The notes beneath the pieces are model-generated. The model was not told where the DNA came from. It searched no databases and worked only from the letters and a program-made list of their open reading frames with translations. Made by a program: the position numbers and the translations under genes. Shown here piece after piece: positions 23,150 through 31,890 of a DNA stretch of 64,000 nucleotides. Origin of the DNA: Aquimonas sp044377145. GTDB taxonomy: Bacteria; Pseudomonadota; Gammaproteobacteria; Xanthomonadales; Xanthomonadaceae. The DNA lies in contig NZ_JBILJQ010000004.1 in assembly GCF_044377145.1 (NCBI RefSeq), positions 1-64,000 on the forward strand. The letters are read 5' to 3'. Every line of letters starts with the position of its first letter. Position 1 is the stretch's first letter.

Positions 23150-25456
23150 TCAGCGCTGGGTGCTGTATTCGGGCGAGATGGCGATCAGGTGCATCAGCAA
23201 CAGGGCTTTGCGGCGCTGGCGTTGGACTCGGTCGCCACCCGTAGTCCCGTTCTCGGCACCGTTCAAGGTCTGGTTGAGGCCACCGGTGCAGCGGATGGCG
23301 TTCATCAGCAGGCCCTTCATGCCGGTGCCGGTGCTCGGGCAGACCGCATTCGGAGGCACGCTGCCGCTCATCGAGCCACCCATCATGCGGGTGTTGAAGA
23401 ACTCGATCAGGGCGAGGTCTTCGGCTACGGTCGGATCAGCCTGGGTGGAGTTGACTGCCACCCGTGCTGGGATCAGGTTGACCTGCGCGATCGGGAAGTA
23501 GGCGCGATCAAGCGGCGGGTTGTTGTTGGCATCGGGCGGCGCGGGGTTGGTCGGGCCGCCGGTCAGTCTGCCTTCCTGACAATTGGAGTTGGTGCCGCCG
23601 TAGCCGGAGCAGATCCGGGCGTAGAGATCATTGGCGGCAGCCACTGAGGTCACTTCGTGGATGATCTGCAGTTCGGGCGAGAACAGCCCACGTTCGCTGA
23701 CCAGACCCGGCTGGCGATAGTCGGGCTCGAAGAAGTTGAACACCGAGGGCGCGCCGTACGGACGCATCTGATACTCGTTCTGCGGATTGGTCGGCCCCCA
23801 GCGACGCAGGCTGGGCTGGCCGGCCAAAGGATTGGCCGCGCCCCCCTGCGGGTTGGTATTGGGGAAGTTGGCGGGATCGCCCGACACCGCGCCGAAGTGG
23901 CGCCAGATCGCCACCAGCTTCAGCATCGGCTCGCGCACTTTGCCAAAGTCCTGCGGCTGCAGCGGATCGCTGCTCGGGCGCCGCGCTTCGCCATCCAGGA
24001 AGATCGCGCGGACCACGGCCTTCATGTCGCCACGCACGTTGGAGCCGTTGTTGATGAATGCCGCGGCGACCCGACTGACGTACTGCGGGCTGGGGTTTGA
24101 CGTGACCAAGCGCTGGATCAGCTGGCGCGCAACCATCACCGGCGTATTCGGGTGATTGAACAGCAGGTCCAGCGCAGCGTTGACACCGCCTTCGCAGTAG
24201 TCGACGCAAGCCTGCTGCTGGGCAGCATTCAGGGTGCTCCCGGTGGCATGGCAGTTCAGCGGCGAACCGTCGAGGAAGCTCGGTGGAATGGTCAGAGTGG
24301 AGTCAACGCCAGCCGCTGTGCCCAGGGTCAGCACCTTGTCCGGGGCGGGCGTTCCGGGCGGAAGCCCGAAGCTGCCGCTGTCGGTTTCCAGCACGCCGGC
24401 CGAGGTGTCGCGGCCGTTGTCGTTGTAGCGCGGGTAGCAGACCATCGGCTTGTACCAGTCCGGATGGACCAGACCGCGGTTCAACGGATCACGCGGCGGG
24501 CTGGCGCCGAACAGACCGGCCGTATTGCTGAACCGGCAGCCGATGCCAGTACAGCTGGTGTTGTTGGCGCCGCAATTGCGGCTGAGCGTGACGCCACCGA
24601 CGCTGGAGTCGCCCTGGGTGCACTGGTGCGCCAGACCGGTGAACACACGAGCAAGCTCGCTGATGTCGGTTTCGGTGTAGGTGGAACGCAAGGTGCCGGG
24701 GTTCTGCGCATCCGGATAGGTGGTGTAGAAATCTTCACCGCGCACCACCAGGCCGATCGAGAACAGCTGCATCACCTCGCGTGCATAGTTCTCGTCCGGC
24801 TGCACGCCATTGTTGCCAGCGCAGTAGTTGGTGCCAGCCGGGCACCCATTCGCGCCCGGTCGATTCAGTTCGAACTTGCGGTTGCGCAAGGTGGTGAGGT
24901 AGCGCCCCATCATCGGGCTGTAGCTCACGTCCTGCAGCAGCTGCCGATAGTTGCCCAGCGCATTGCGAACGATGATGTCGTTCCACTCCGCCATCTGGAT
25001 CGGCTCGTTGGAGAGGAAGTCGTCGCGGTCGGAGGCCACTACGATCTGCGACAAGGCCCACGCCACCCGCTGGCGGACCTGATCCGGCGCGGTCACCGCC
25101 ACGCTGAACCAACGGTGCACACGCACGTCCTGGCTGATCGCGTTGTTGAGGGTCAAGGAAGCCGCGTAGGCCTCCATCCACGGGCGCGAAACAGTGGTCG
25201 TCGGTAGAGCCAGCTGGGCGTTCAGCCAGCCGCTGACGCCCTGGCTGCGTACCGTGCTGATGTCCGCTGGCACGGCGCCGAAAGTGGTCTGGTTCAGGAA
25301 TCGGACCGCTTCCCCGTCGTTCGCGGGAAAGTTGAATGGCAGTTCGAACGAGTCCGAGAAAATCGGATCGTCGCCAGCGCGGGCAGGCGCGGCGCTCAGC
25401 AGCGCCGACAGTGCGAGCAACGCGCACATCAGGCAGGCAAGGCGTATGGATGACAT
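23150..25456 (-). CDS. DUF1800 family exported protein
   Basis: The 768-residue protein has a Sec signal (cleavage near ARAGDD, residue 27), and the mature part opens with IFSDSFELP. DUF1800 hallmarks follow: AVRFLNQTTFGAVPADISTVRSQGVSGWLNAQ, WALSQIVVASD, REVMQLFSIGLV and ELARVFTGLA. Several Cys-rich loops in the middle (NCGANNTSCTGIGC) are probably lineage-specific inserts. Function is unknown; DUF1800 proteins pair with DUF1501 proteins in many bacteria. An ATG at 25456 gives a proper signal peptide; the frame extends further upstream to 25543 but without one. Confidence 0.89.
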   Translation of the reverse strand: MSSIRLACLMCALLALSALLSAAPARAGDDPIFSDSFELPFNFPANDGEAVRFLNQTTFGAVPADISTVRSQGVSGWLNAQLALPTTTVSRPWMEAYAASLTLNNAISQDVRVHRWFSVAVTAPDQVRQRVAWALSQIVVASDRDDFLSNEPIQMAEWNDIIVRNALGNYRQLLQDVSYSPMMGRYLTTLRNRKFELNRPGANGCPAGTNYCAGNNGVQPDENYAREVMQLFSIGLVVRGEDFYTTYPDAQNPGTLRSTYTETDISELARVFTGLAHQCTQGDSSVGGVTLSRNCGANNTSCTGIGCRFSNTAGLFGASPPRDPLNRGLVHPDWYKPMVCYPRYNDNGRDTSAGVLETDSGSFGLPPGTPAPDKVLTLGTAAGVDSTLTIPPSFLDGSPLNCHATGSTLNAAQQQACVDYCEGGVNAALDLLFNHPNTPVMVARQLIQRLVTSNPSPQYVSRVAAAFINNGSNVRGDMKAVVRAIFLDGEARRPSSDPLQPQDFGKVREPMLKLVAIWRHFGAVSGDPANFPNTNPQGGAANPLAGQPSLRRWGPTNPQNEYQMRPYGAPSVFNFFEPDYRQPGLVSERGLFSPELQIIHEVTSVAAANDLYARICSGYGGTNSNCQEGRLTGGPTNPAPPDANNNPPLDRAYFPIAQVNLIPARVAVNSTQADPTVAEDLALIEFFNTRMMGGSMSGSVPPNAVCPSTGTGMKGLLMNAIRCTGGLNQTLNGAENGTTGGDRVQRQRRKALLLMHLIAISPEYSTQR

Positions 25457-25602
25457 GCAGGTATCCCCCGGGTAGAACGGATCGGCGTAACGGTTATTCA
25501 CTTTGCCCGAGGAAAGCAAATGAAAAGTGGCCGTACTCCGCAACCCTGAAAACCTGCCTGAAGCCGCAACTGACGCTTTGTGTCAAAGCGTTACACGGAA
25601 GG

Positions 25603-26931
25603 TCAGCCCGTTCCGCCGCTCGGGCGTTCCGCTGCCGCACTCAGCTCACAAAGCGCGTCAGCCACGTGCTGCGGGTCGGCATCTGGAGCCAGCGTCACCA
25701 ACTTGGACGCAAGCTCCGCGCCGCGCAGAAGCTTCAGCGCCGCCACCGCCTGCCCCGCCTCTTTCGGCGAAGCAAAGCCCTTGCTCTGCAGGAGCAGATC
25801 GCCGGCCGCGTCGACCAGCTTGAAATAGAACTGCCCGTCGTTCTCGCGGTATTGCTTGAACATCGGCAGAGCGGCTCTGCTCGCCACCGTTGCATCTGCG
25901 GGCACGGCCGCCGCCACGAAGCGACGCAGACCCACCGCCTCCCGCAGCTCGCCGAGCAGCGGGGCCGCGATCCGGCGCGCGCGCGCGGCACCGGCCTGCA
26001 GGACGTCCTCCAGCTGCTGCGGCGCGGCCATGAAGGCCTCGTAGCGCTCACGCATCGGCGCGATGTCACGCTCAAGGCGCTCGACCAGGCGCTGCTTGGC
26101 TTCGCCCCAGCCGAGACCGGCGCGCAGCTCGGCACGGAAGGACGCGGCCTCATCGGTGCTCGCGAACGCATCGAGAATCAGCGCCAGCGCATTGCTCTCG
26201 GGGTCTTTCGGCTCACCGGGCAGGCGCGAATCGGTGACCACGCGGGCAACGGCATCTTTGAGCCCGCGATGGCCGCCGTCGAACAGCGGGATGGTGTTGT
26301 CGTAGCTCTTCGACATCTTGCGGCCGTCGAGGCCCGGCAAGGTCGCCACGCTCTGCTCGATCACCGCCTCCGGCAAGGTGAAGAACGCCCGCCCGGCACC
26401 GAACAGGTGATTGAACCGCGCACCGATATCGCGCGCCATCTCGATGTGTTGAACCTGGTCGCGCCCAACCGGAACCTTGTGCGCGTTGAACATCAGGATG
26501 TCGGCCGCCATCAGCACCGGATAGCTGAACAGGCCCAGGGTGATGCCCGCATCCGGGTCTTCGCCCGCCACCTCATTGGCGTCGGTAGACGCCTTGTAGG
26601 CATGCGCGCGATTCATCATGCCCTTGGCGGTGACGCAGGTCAGCAGCCAGGTCAGCTCAGGGATCTCCGGAATATCCGACTGCCGGTAGAAATGCACGCG
26701 ATCGGGGTCCAGCCCGGCGGCCAGCCAGGTCGCCGCGATCTGCATCCGAGAGCGCTGGATCCGCGCCGGCTCGTCGCACTTGATCAGCGCGTGGTAGTCA
26801 GCCAGGAAGAAGAATGCGTCGACGTTGGGATCAAGGCTCGCGGCCACTGCCGGACGGATGGCGCCGACATAGTTGCCGAGATGCGGCGTGCCGGTGGTGG
26901 TGATACCGGTGAGAACGCGGATGCGGGACAT
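25603..26931 (-). CDS. trpS: Tryptophanyl-tRNA synthetase with C-terminal extension
   Basis: TrpRS charges tRNA-Trp. The class I motifs are TGTPHLGNY (HIGH-like, residues 12-20) and GRKMSKSYD (KMSKS). The enzyme part spans about residues 1-335. An extra C-terminal segment of about 80 residues follows, including FKQYRENDGQFYFKLVDAAG and LLQSKGFASPKEA, which resembles a DUF1508/YegP-like fold. The total of 442 residues is about 100 longer than E. coli TrpS. The ATG at 26931 is set by the HIGH motif; the frame is open far upstream but non-coding there. Confidence 0.94.
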   Translation of the reverse strand: MSRIRVLTGITTTGTPHLGNYVGAIRPAVAASLDPNVDAFFFLADYHALIKCDEPARIQRSRMQIAATWLAAGLDPDRVHFYRQSDIPEIPELTWLLTCVTAKGMMNRAHAYKASTDANEVAGEDPDAGITLGLFSYPVLMAADILMFNAHKVPVGRDQVQHIEMARDIGARFNHLFGAGRAFFTLPEAVIEQSVATLPGLDGRKMSKSYDNTIPLFDGGHRGLKDAVARVVTDSRLPGEPKDPESNALALILDAFASTDEAASFRAELRAGLGWGEAKQRLVERLERDIAPMRERYEAFMAAPQQLEDVLQAGAARARRIAAPLLGELREAVGLRRFVAAAVPADATVASRAALPMFKQYRENDGQFYFKLVDAAGDLLLQSKGFASPKEAGQAVAALKLLRGAELASKLVTLAPDADPQHVADALCELSAAAERPSGGTG

Positions 26932-26938
26932 GGAACCT

Positions 26939-27082
26939 CTATACCAGTGTCGGGCGCGCCTGGTTGCGCGCAGCCCCTTCGATTTTCTCGCCAGCGCGCT
27001 TGAGGTCTTTGCCGGCGCCCTGGATGGTGTTGCTGCCAGCCAGTAACGGCACGGCCGCGAGGATGAACACGACGCACAACAC
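26939..27082 (-). CDS. Entericidin-like small peptide with altered lipobox
   Basis: A 47-residue frame just upstream of trpS ends GSNTIQGAGKDLKRAGEKIE and GAARNQARPTLV, which is the core pattern of EcnA/EcnB lipoproteins (C-N-T-x-x-G-x-G-K-D-x-x-x-x-G-x-x-I). It is preceded by a hydrophobic leader (VVFILAAVPLLAG). The lipid-attachment Cys expected after LLAG is a Ser here, and only a GTG at 27082 offers a start. It may be a recently inactivated toxin-type lipoprotein or one that is no longer lipidated. The gap to trpS is 7 bases. Confidence 0.6.
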   Translation of the reverse strand: MLCVVFILAAVPLLAGSNTIQGAGKDLKRAGEKIEGAARNQARPTLV

Positions 27083-27194
27083 GTCGGGAAAGCCGCGAAA
27101 GCAATCCTCTGCAGAATCAATGAGCGCCTGCCCCGGGTCGCCAAGCCTAGCAGCGCATGGGAACGGAGGCAGCTACGCCGCAGCAGCGGAGAGA

Positions 27195-28148
27195 TCAGCG
27201 CGCGTTTGACTCCTGCGGGCCGCGCATCAGGGTCGACTTGCCAAACAGGCTTTCGACCAGATCCACCGCGAGGCGGGCTGTACGGTTGCAGTGGTCGAAG
27301 GCCGGATTCAACTCGACGATATCGAGCGATGCCATGCGTCCGGTGTCGGCGATCATCTCCATCACCAGCTGGGCTTCGCGGTAGTTCGGCCCGCCTTCGA
27401 CCGTGGTGCCGACGCCCGGCGCGATCGAGGGGTCGAGAAAGTCGACATCGAAGCTGACGTGCAGATGGGTGTCGTCGTCCAGGCCAGCCAAGGCCTGCTC
27501 CATCGCCCGCTTGATGCCGAGCTCGTCGATGTAGCGCATGTCGTAGATGTCGAGCCCGGCCTCGTGCACCAGCGCGCGCTCGCCTTCGTCGACCGAGCGG
27601 ATGCCGATCTGGCGGATCTGACTCGGCGTGATCGCCGGAATGCTGCCGCCCAGATGGGTCAGCGGACGCGGCCCGAAGCCGCACAGGCAGGCCACCGGCA
27701 TGCCGTGCACATTGCCGCTGGGGGTGATTTCGGAGGTGTTGAAGTCGGCATGCGCGTCGAGCCAGACGATCCGCAGCTTCTTGCCCTTGGCACGGCAGAA
27801 GTTGGCGACGGCGGTGATCGAACCGATCGCCAGACAGTGATCACCGCCGAGCATGATCGGCAGGCGCCCTGCATTGAGCTCAGCCTCGACCGCATGCATC
27901 ACCGCGACGTTCCACTCGACGACCTGTTCGAGATGGCGATAGCCATCGTGCGCTGGCTGCCAAGGGTTGAAGGGTCCACGCAGGTTGCCGCGGTCGTGCA
28001 CCGACAGCCCGCGCGCGGCCAAGGCCTCACCGAGGCCGGCGACTCGCAGCGCTTCCGGCCCCATAGACGCGCCGCGGTGGCCGGCACCGATGTCGGTGGG
28101 CGCGCCGATCAGGCTGACCGGGGGAAATCTCGGGCTAGACGGATTCAT
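27195..28148 (-). CDS. rocF: Arginase
   Basis: Arginase splits arginine into ornithine and urea using a two-manganese centre. The metal ligands are in GGDHCLAIGS, WLDAHADFN and SFDVDFLDPSIAPGVGT, and substrate contacts in EGGPNYREA. The length of 317 residues is normal. The ATG at 28148 overlaps the stop of the Hpt gene (ATGA), so the two are co-translated. ctlX, another guanidino-compound enzyme gene, lies about 10 kb away. Confidence 0.95.
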   Translation of the reverse strand: MNPSSPRFPPVSLIGAPTDIGAGHRGASMGPEALRVAGLGEALAARGLSVHDRGNLRGPFNPWQPAHDGYRHLEQVVEWNVAVMHAVEAELNAGRLPIMLGGDHCLAIGSITAVANFCRAKGKKLRIVWLDAHADFNTSEITPSGNVHGMPVACLCGFGPRPLTHLGGSIPAITPSQIRQIGIRSVDEGERALVHEAGLDIYDMRYIDELGIKRAMEQALAGLDDDTHLHVSFDVDFLDPSIAPGVGTTVEGGPNYREAQLVMEMIADTGRMASLDIVELNPAFDHCNRTARLAVDLVESLFGKSTLMRGPQESNAR

Positions 28149-28519
28149 TCCATATCCTCGGCAGCGCGGGTGGCAGCTGCAATCGCTTTGTCCATCAGGA
28201 CCAGCAGCTTCAGGGTGGGCGTCAACACGTCGGCGCAAAGTTCGGACAGCGGCCGGCGCGATTCCGGCGGCGACTTCAGCCAAGCGATCCACTGGCGCTC
28301 AAGCAAACGCGCCTGATCGCTGACCTCGGGGAAACCGTAAGCGCCAGCTGAGCCCGCCATCTTGTGCAGCATGCCGCGCAGTTCAGCCACCTCGGCCTCC
28401 GCCACATCGGCATTCATGGGCTCGCGCAGTGACGCCATGTGGCGACGCAGGCGCTGGCGCTTGTCCTTCAGCGCCAGTCGATACAGTGCCAGTAGGGAGT
28501 CGAAACCGTCGATGCTCAC
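28145..28519 (-). CDS. Stand-alone histidine phosphotransfer (Hpt) protein
   Basis: The 124-residue all-helical protein has the Hpt phosphorylation motif LHKMAGSAGAYGF with the acceptor His at residue 52. Hpt proteins relay phosphate between hybrid kinases and response regulators. No kinase or receiver gene is next to it, so its partners are elsewhere. The overlap with arginase couples translation of the two, although a functional link is not obvious. Confidence 0.84.
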   Translation of the reverse strand: MSIDGFDSLLALYRLALKDKRQRLRRHMASLREPMNADVAEAEVAELRGMLHKMAGSAGAYGFPEVSDQARLLERQWIAWLKSPPESRRPLSELCADVLTPTLKLLVLMDKAIAAATRAAEDME

Positions 28520-28571
28520 GCGGGTTGGCTGCGGATAGTTCGGCGGGTGGTGCGGCAGCGCTGCCGCAAAA

Positions 28572-28647
28572 TGGTGCCGGCAGTCCGAATTGAACGGACG
28601 ACCTACCGCTTACAAGGCGGTTGCTCTACCAACTGAGCTATGCCGGC
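28572..28647 (-). tRNA. tRNA-Thr (anticodon UGU)
   Basis: A full cloverleaf is readable on the minus strand: acceptor stem GCCGGCA/TGCCGGC, D arm GCTC...GAGC, anticodon stem ACCGC/GCGGT around loop CTTGTAA (anticodon TGT), a 5-base variable loop AGGTC, T arm GTCCG/CGGAC around TTCAATT, discriminator A and an encoded CCA. It decodes ACA and related Thr codons. No integrated element is seen at its 3' end. Confidence 0.96.
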
Positions 28648-28752
28648 ATGGCATGGCCGCGCAGTGTAGCGGATCAGCAAAACAAAGCGTCAGCCCCCCA
28701 GCTCGATCACAACGCGAAGGTGCGATGCATCCGCGTGGGCCTGCAGTGACTA

Positions 28753-29415
28753 TCAGCCTGCTTCGCAGTCGATCCCACGCGAACTCACACCGGCGTAGCC
28801 GCCCAGCCGCGCGCGCCAGTCGAAATCGATGTCCGCTGCGATGTCGACCCAATACTGCGGGATGTCCTCGGTGCGTTCGCCCAACTCGGCGGAGAAGCCC
28901 ATCCCCTGCACGTCGGACTGGCGCTGCCGGGCATTGGCGAGCTCGCGGAACAGGCCCAGCGAAATGGTGTTCTGTCGATCGCCCGCGGTCACCACGTAGT
29001 AATCCCGCAGTCCTCGTGAGGCCAGCTCGCGGGCAGTGGCCAAGGCCGCTTCGCGGTTGGCCTGTGGCGGCATGTAAACCCAATAGCCCCTGCGCGCCAG
29101 CGCTCGGGTTTCGCGAAACTGGATGCGCTGCACCGCGGGCGTCAACGCACCGACGGCGCGGCGCAGATCGGCCTGGGTCAGAAACGGGCCCAGCCGCTGA
29201 CAGACGGCATCCACGGTCGGCGCGATCGGCTGCGGTGCTTCGGCCAGCTCGGCCTCCGAAGCGACGATATCCAGCTCGCTGAGCAGTTCAAGGCTCGGCA
29301 CGGCGGGCTCGGTCGCCGCATGCCGGCGTGGCTCGTAGTCCGGCCGCAGCGACCACCACACGGCGACGCCGATGTTCATGGCCAGCAGCAGGATGACGAG
29401 AATGCGCGGCAGCAT
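28753..29415 (-). CDS. Membrane-anchored SPOR-like domain protein
   Basis: This 220-residue protein has one N-terminal membrane helix (ILVILLLAMNIGVAVWW), a linker, and a C-terminal domain with GYWVYMPPQANREAALATAREL and DYYVVTAGDRQNTISLGLFRE, matching the repeated fold of SPOR peptidoglycan-binding domains. It probably sits in the inner membrane with the domain in the periplasm. It lies downstream of coaX in the same direction; similar genes are linked to birA-coaX in other xanthomonads. Confidence 0.78.
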   Translation of the reverse strand: MLPRILVILLLAMNIGVAVWWSLRPDYEPRRHAATEPAVPSLELLSELDIVASEAELAEAPQPIAPTVDAVCQRLGPFLTQADLRRAVGALTPAVQRIQFRETRALARRGYWVYMPPQANREAALATARELASRGLRDYYVVTAGDRQNTISLGLFRELANARQRQSDVQGMGFSAELGERTEDIPQYWVDIAADIDFDWRARLGGYAGVSSRGIDCEAG

Positions 29416-29519
29416 GGCGGAACGGATCCGACTGATCGAAGGGGCCGCAGAATAGCAGGCCCCGCCAAAGAGCCGAACGCACGCCGCGTTCGCGCGAGTC
29501 GAGTACTGCCCCTGCGCCG

Positions 29520-30275
29520 CTACTCGATGGCAGCTTCAAGGAGGCCGAGCAGCACGAGATTCGGCTCGACCCGCACTTCACAGTCCAGCAGGCCGGCCAG
29601 AATTTCAGCATCACCACCCGCGAGCAGAACCATGGGCTGAATTGCGGCTGCGGTCCGCAGATGACGCATTCCTCGCTCGACCAGACCGGCAGCGGCCTGC
29701 CAGGGCGCCTGCGCCACGGCAGGCAGGGTGTCCTGCGTCCAGAACTGATCGCGCGCCGGCGGGGTGCTGGCGCTGTCCAGGTGCGGGGCGCGCTGCAGCA
29801 AGCCATCCCGCATGCTGGCGATGCCGGCCAGAATCAGACCACCGAGGTGCTGACCATCGGCCGCCACCGCGTCCAGCGTCAGCGCCGTGCCCGCGTTGAC
29901 GACAAGCAGCGGCGGTGACGACACCTTCAGCGCGCCGCGCAGGGCCAGCCAGCGGTCGGCCCCAAGCCGCTGCGGATCGGCATAGGCGCAGCGCAGACCG
30001 GCGGCGGCCGCCGCGCTGCGATGTCGCCGCACCGGCCAATGTGCACTCTGCACCGTGCGCATCACCAGCTCGATCACCGCGGTTGTCAGCGCCTCTGCGG
30101 TCACCGCCACCAGATGCACCGACTGCACCGGCGGCAGCGCGCGCAGACGCTGTTCGAGCGCGGGCAGGAAATCCGGGCCGGCATGGCCAAGCGCATCGAC
30201 GATGCCGAGCCGGTCATCCGCGAGCACCCATTTCAGACGCGTGTTGCCGAGATCGAGCAGCAGTTTCATCGCCAT
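29520..30275 (-). CDS. coaX: Type III pantothenate kinase
   Basis: CoaX phosphorylates pantothenate, the first step of coenzyme A synthesis. The 251-residue protein has the family's DLGNTRLKW phosphate loop, LGADRWLAL, NAGTALTLDAV and GGLILAGIASMRDGL, and GGDAEIL near the end. The residue before AGTA is Asn (N127), where several studied enzymes have Asp; the meaning is unclear. It starts 4 bases after the birA stop. ATG codons at 30275 and 30269 are both possible. Confidence 0.92.
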   Translation of the reverse strand: MAMKLLLDLGNTRLKWVLADDRLGIVDALGHAGPDFLPALEQRLRALPPVQSVHLVAVTAEALTTAVIELVMRTVQSAHWPVRRHRSAAAAAGLRCAYADPQRLGADRWLALRGALKVSSPPLLVVNAGTALTLDAVAADGQHLGGLILAGIASMRDGLLQRAPHLDSASTPPARDQFWTQDTLPAVAQAPWQAAAGLVERGMRHLRTAAAIQPMVLLAGGDAEILAGLLDCEVRVEPNLVLLGLLEAAIE

Positions 30276-30279
30276 GATC

Positions 30280-31062
30280 TTATGCGGGCCTCAGGCTGAC
30301 ATCGCCACCGAGATAGATCCGTTCGCCATCGGCATGCAGCACCCGCAGGCCACCGCGCTCATCGATGCCGCAGGCCTGCCCGACCAGCTCATCATTGCCG
30401 CAGCGCACGTTGATGCGGCGCCCTTGCAGCAGATCGAAGCGCCGCCAGCGCGGCAGCACGGCCGACACGCCCTCACGGCGCAGCACACTTGCTTGCTCGC
30501 ACAAGGCCGACAGCAGCTGCGCGACCAGCACCGCGCGATCCGGCTGCACGCCGAGCCGAGCCAGATCGGTCCACGGCTGGCCGGGATCGAAACCCGCTGG
30601 CTGGTCGATGTTCAGACCCAAACCGATCACCGCGTAACAGGCCGCGGCACGGCCATTCAGTTCGATCAGCAGGCCGCCGAGCTTGGACTCCTCGACCCAG
30701 ATATCGTTGGGCCACTTCAGAGCCACTGATGCGACACCCGAGCTCTGCAGTGTTTCGGCGACCGCCACCCCGGCGGCAAGACTGAGCCCCATCGCGCTGG
30801 CGGGCCCAGCGGGCAGCGACAAAGCCAGCGAAAGGCACAGACCGCCACCCGCCGCGCTATGCCAGCTGCGGCCCTGTCGGCCGCGGCCAGCGCTCTGCTG
30901 CTGCGCCACCAGCGCCCAGCCGCCCGGCGGTGGACAGCCGCGGGCCAGCAGGGCGGCATTAGTCGAATCCACCGCTTCCACCCAGTCCAGTTGCAGATCG
31001 TCTGCGCGGTCCAGCGTGCCGAGGTACTGCCGCGCGCGCGCGCCGAGTTCCGCCGCACTCAT
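30280..31062 (-). CDS. birA: Biotin-[acetyl-CoA-carboxylase] ligase (no DNA-binding domain)
   Basis: BirA attaches biotin to the carboxyl carrier protein of acetyl-CoA carboxylase. The 260-residue protein has DSTNAALL, QQSAGRGRQGRSWHS, LKWPNDIWV, KLGGLLIE and GLGLNIDQP. It begins directly with the catalytic domain, so the winged-helix repressor part of E. coli BirA is missing and it should not repress biotin genes. The ATG at 31062 overlaps the plsY stop by 4 bases. Confidence 0.94.
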   Translation of the reverse strand: MSAAELGARARQYLGTLDRADDLQLDWVEAVDSTNAALLARGCPPPGGWALVAQQQSAGRGRQGRSWHSAAGGGLCLSLALSLPAGPASAMGLSLAAGVAVAETLQSSGVASVALKWPNDIWVEESKLGGLLIELNGRAAACYAVIGLGLNIDQPAGFDPGQPWTDLARLGVQPDRAVLVAQLLSALCEQASVLRREGVSAVLPRWRRFDLLQGRRINVRCGNDELVGQACGIDERGGLRVLHADGERIYLGGDVSLRPA

Positions 31063-31691
31063 GCGACCGGCGTCTGGCGACGGCGGAAGATGCGCACCCG
31101 CTCGAAGCGGTGCTCGGTGCCTGCGTACAGACGACCCAGATTGCTCCGATGAGTGAATGCGATGAACAGCGCGGCCGCGATCGCGAACGGCACCTGCAGC
31201 GGCGCCCACGCGAACGCCAGCGGCGTCAGCACGGCCGCCGCCAGCACGGTCGACAACCCGACATAACCGGTCAGCACCAGCGAGGTGATCCAGACCAGGA
31301 ACACCGGCAGCACCGACAGCGGCCAGGTGACACAGAGTCCACCAATCAGGGTGCCGGCGCCCTTGCCGCCCCGAAAGCCGAAGTACAGCGGCCACGTGTG
31401 GCCAACGGCGGCCATGAGGGTGCAGGCGCCCGCGAGCTGCTCCGCGCTCAACGGCGCCAGTGGCACCCACAGCCAGAACGCCAAGCCCGCTGCCAGCGCG
31501 CCTTTGCCGATATCGATCAAGACCACCGCCAACGCGAAGCGCCAGCCGCGGGTGCGCAGCGCGTTGGTGCCACCGGCATTGCCGCTGCCAGCCGCGCGGA
31601 TATCGACGCCGATGAAGTGGCCGAGCACCAGGCTGCCGGAGACCGAACCCAACAGGTAGGCAAGCGCGAGTGCGATCAGTGTGGAGCTCAT
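31059..31691 (-). CDS. plsY: Glycerol-3-phosphate acyltransferase PlsY
   Basis: PlsY moves an acyl group from acyl-phosphate to glycerol 3-phosphate, the first step of phospholipid synthesis. The protein (about 210 residues from the ATG at 31691) has the family motifs GSGNAGGTNALR, GHTWPLYFGFRGGKGAGT and AFTHRSNLGRLYAGTE, with five or six membrane helices. Other ATG codons at 31703 and 31745 are possible starts, and no clear ribosome site separates them. The DAK2-DegV fusion gene ends 145-200 bases upstream in the same direction. Confidence 0.93.
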   Translation of the reverse strand: MSSTLIALALAYLLGSVSGSLVLGHFIGVDIRAAGSGNAGGTNALRTRGWRFALAVVLIDIGKGALAAGLAFWLWVPLAPLSAEQLAGACTLMAAVGHTWPLYFGFRGGKGAGTLIGGLCVTWPLSVLPVFLVWITSLVLTGYVGLSTVLAAAVLTPLAFAWAPLQVPFAIAAALFIAFTHRSNLGRLYAGTEHRFERVRIFRRRQTPVA

Positions 31692-31890
31692 GGTCGAAGA
31701 CATCTGTGGTGGTTGAGCGTGCTGGTTCGCGACCGAGCTGTGCACCCGGCGCCACGGTCATCGTGGTGCAGCGGCACTGAATCGACGCGAACGATGCTGT
31801 CGCGAGCTCGAAGGCACGCGACCGCAGTGTAAGTCGCTCGGCGACCCGATGATGACGCAGCGTGCTGGTCGCTTGCAGCGGCCGCGCTGC

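Noticed and set aside
28572..28647. The tRNA-Thr 3' end as an attachment site for an integrated element
   Set aside because: No integrase gene is nearby and no direct repeat of the tRNA end was seen in the window.
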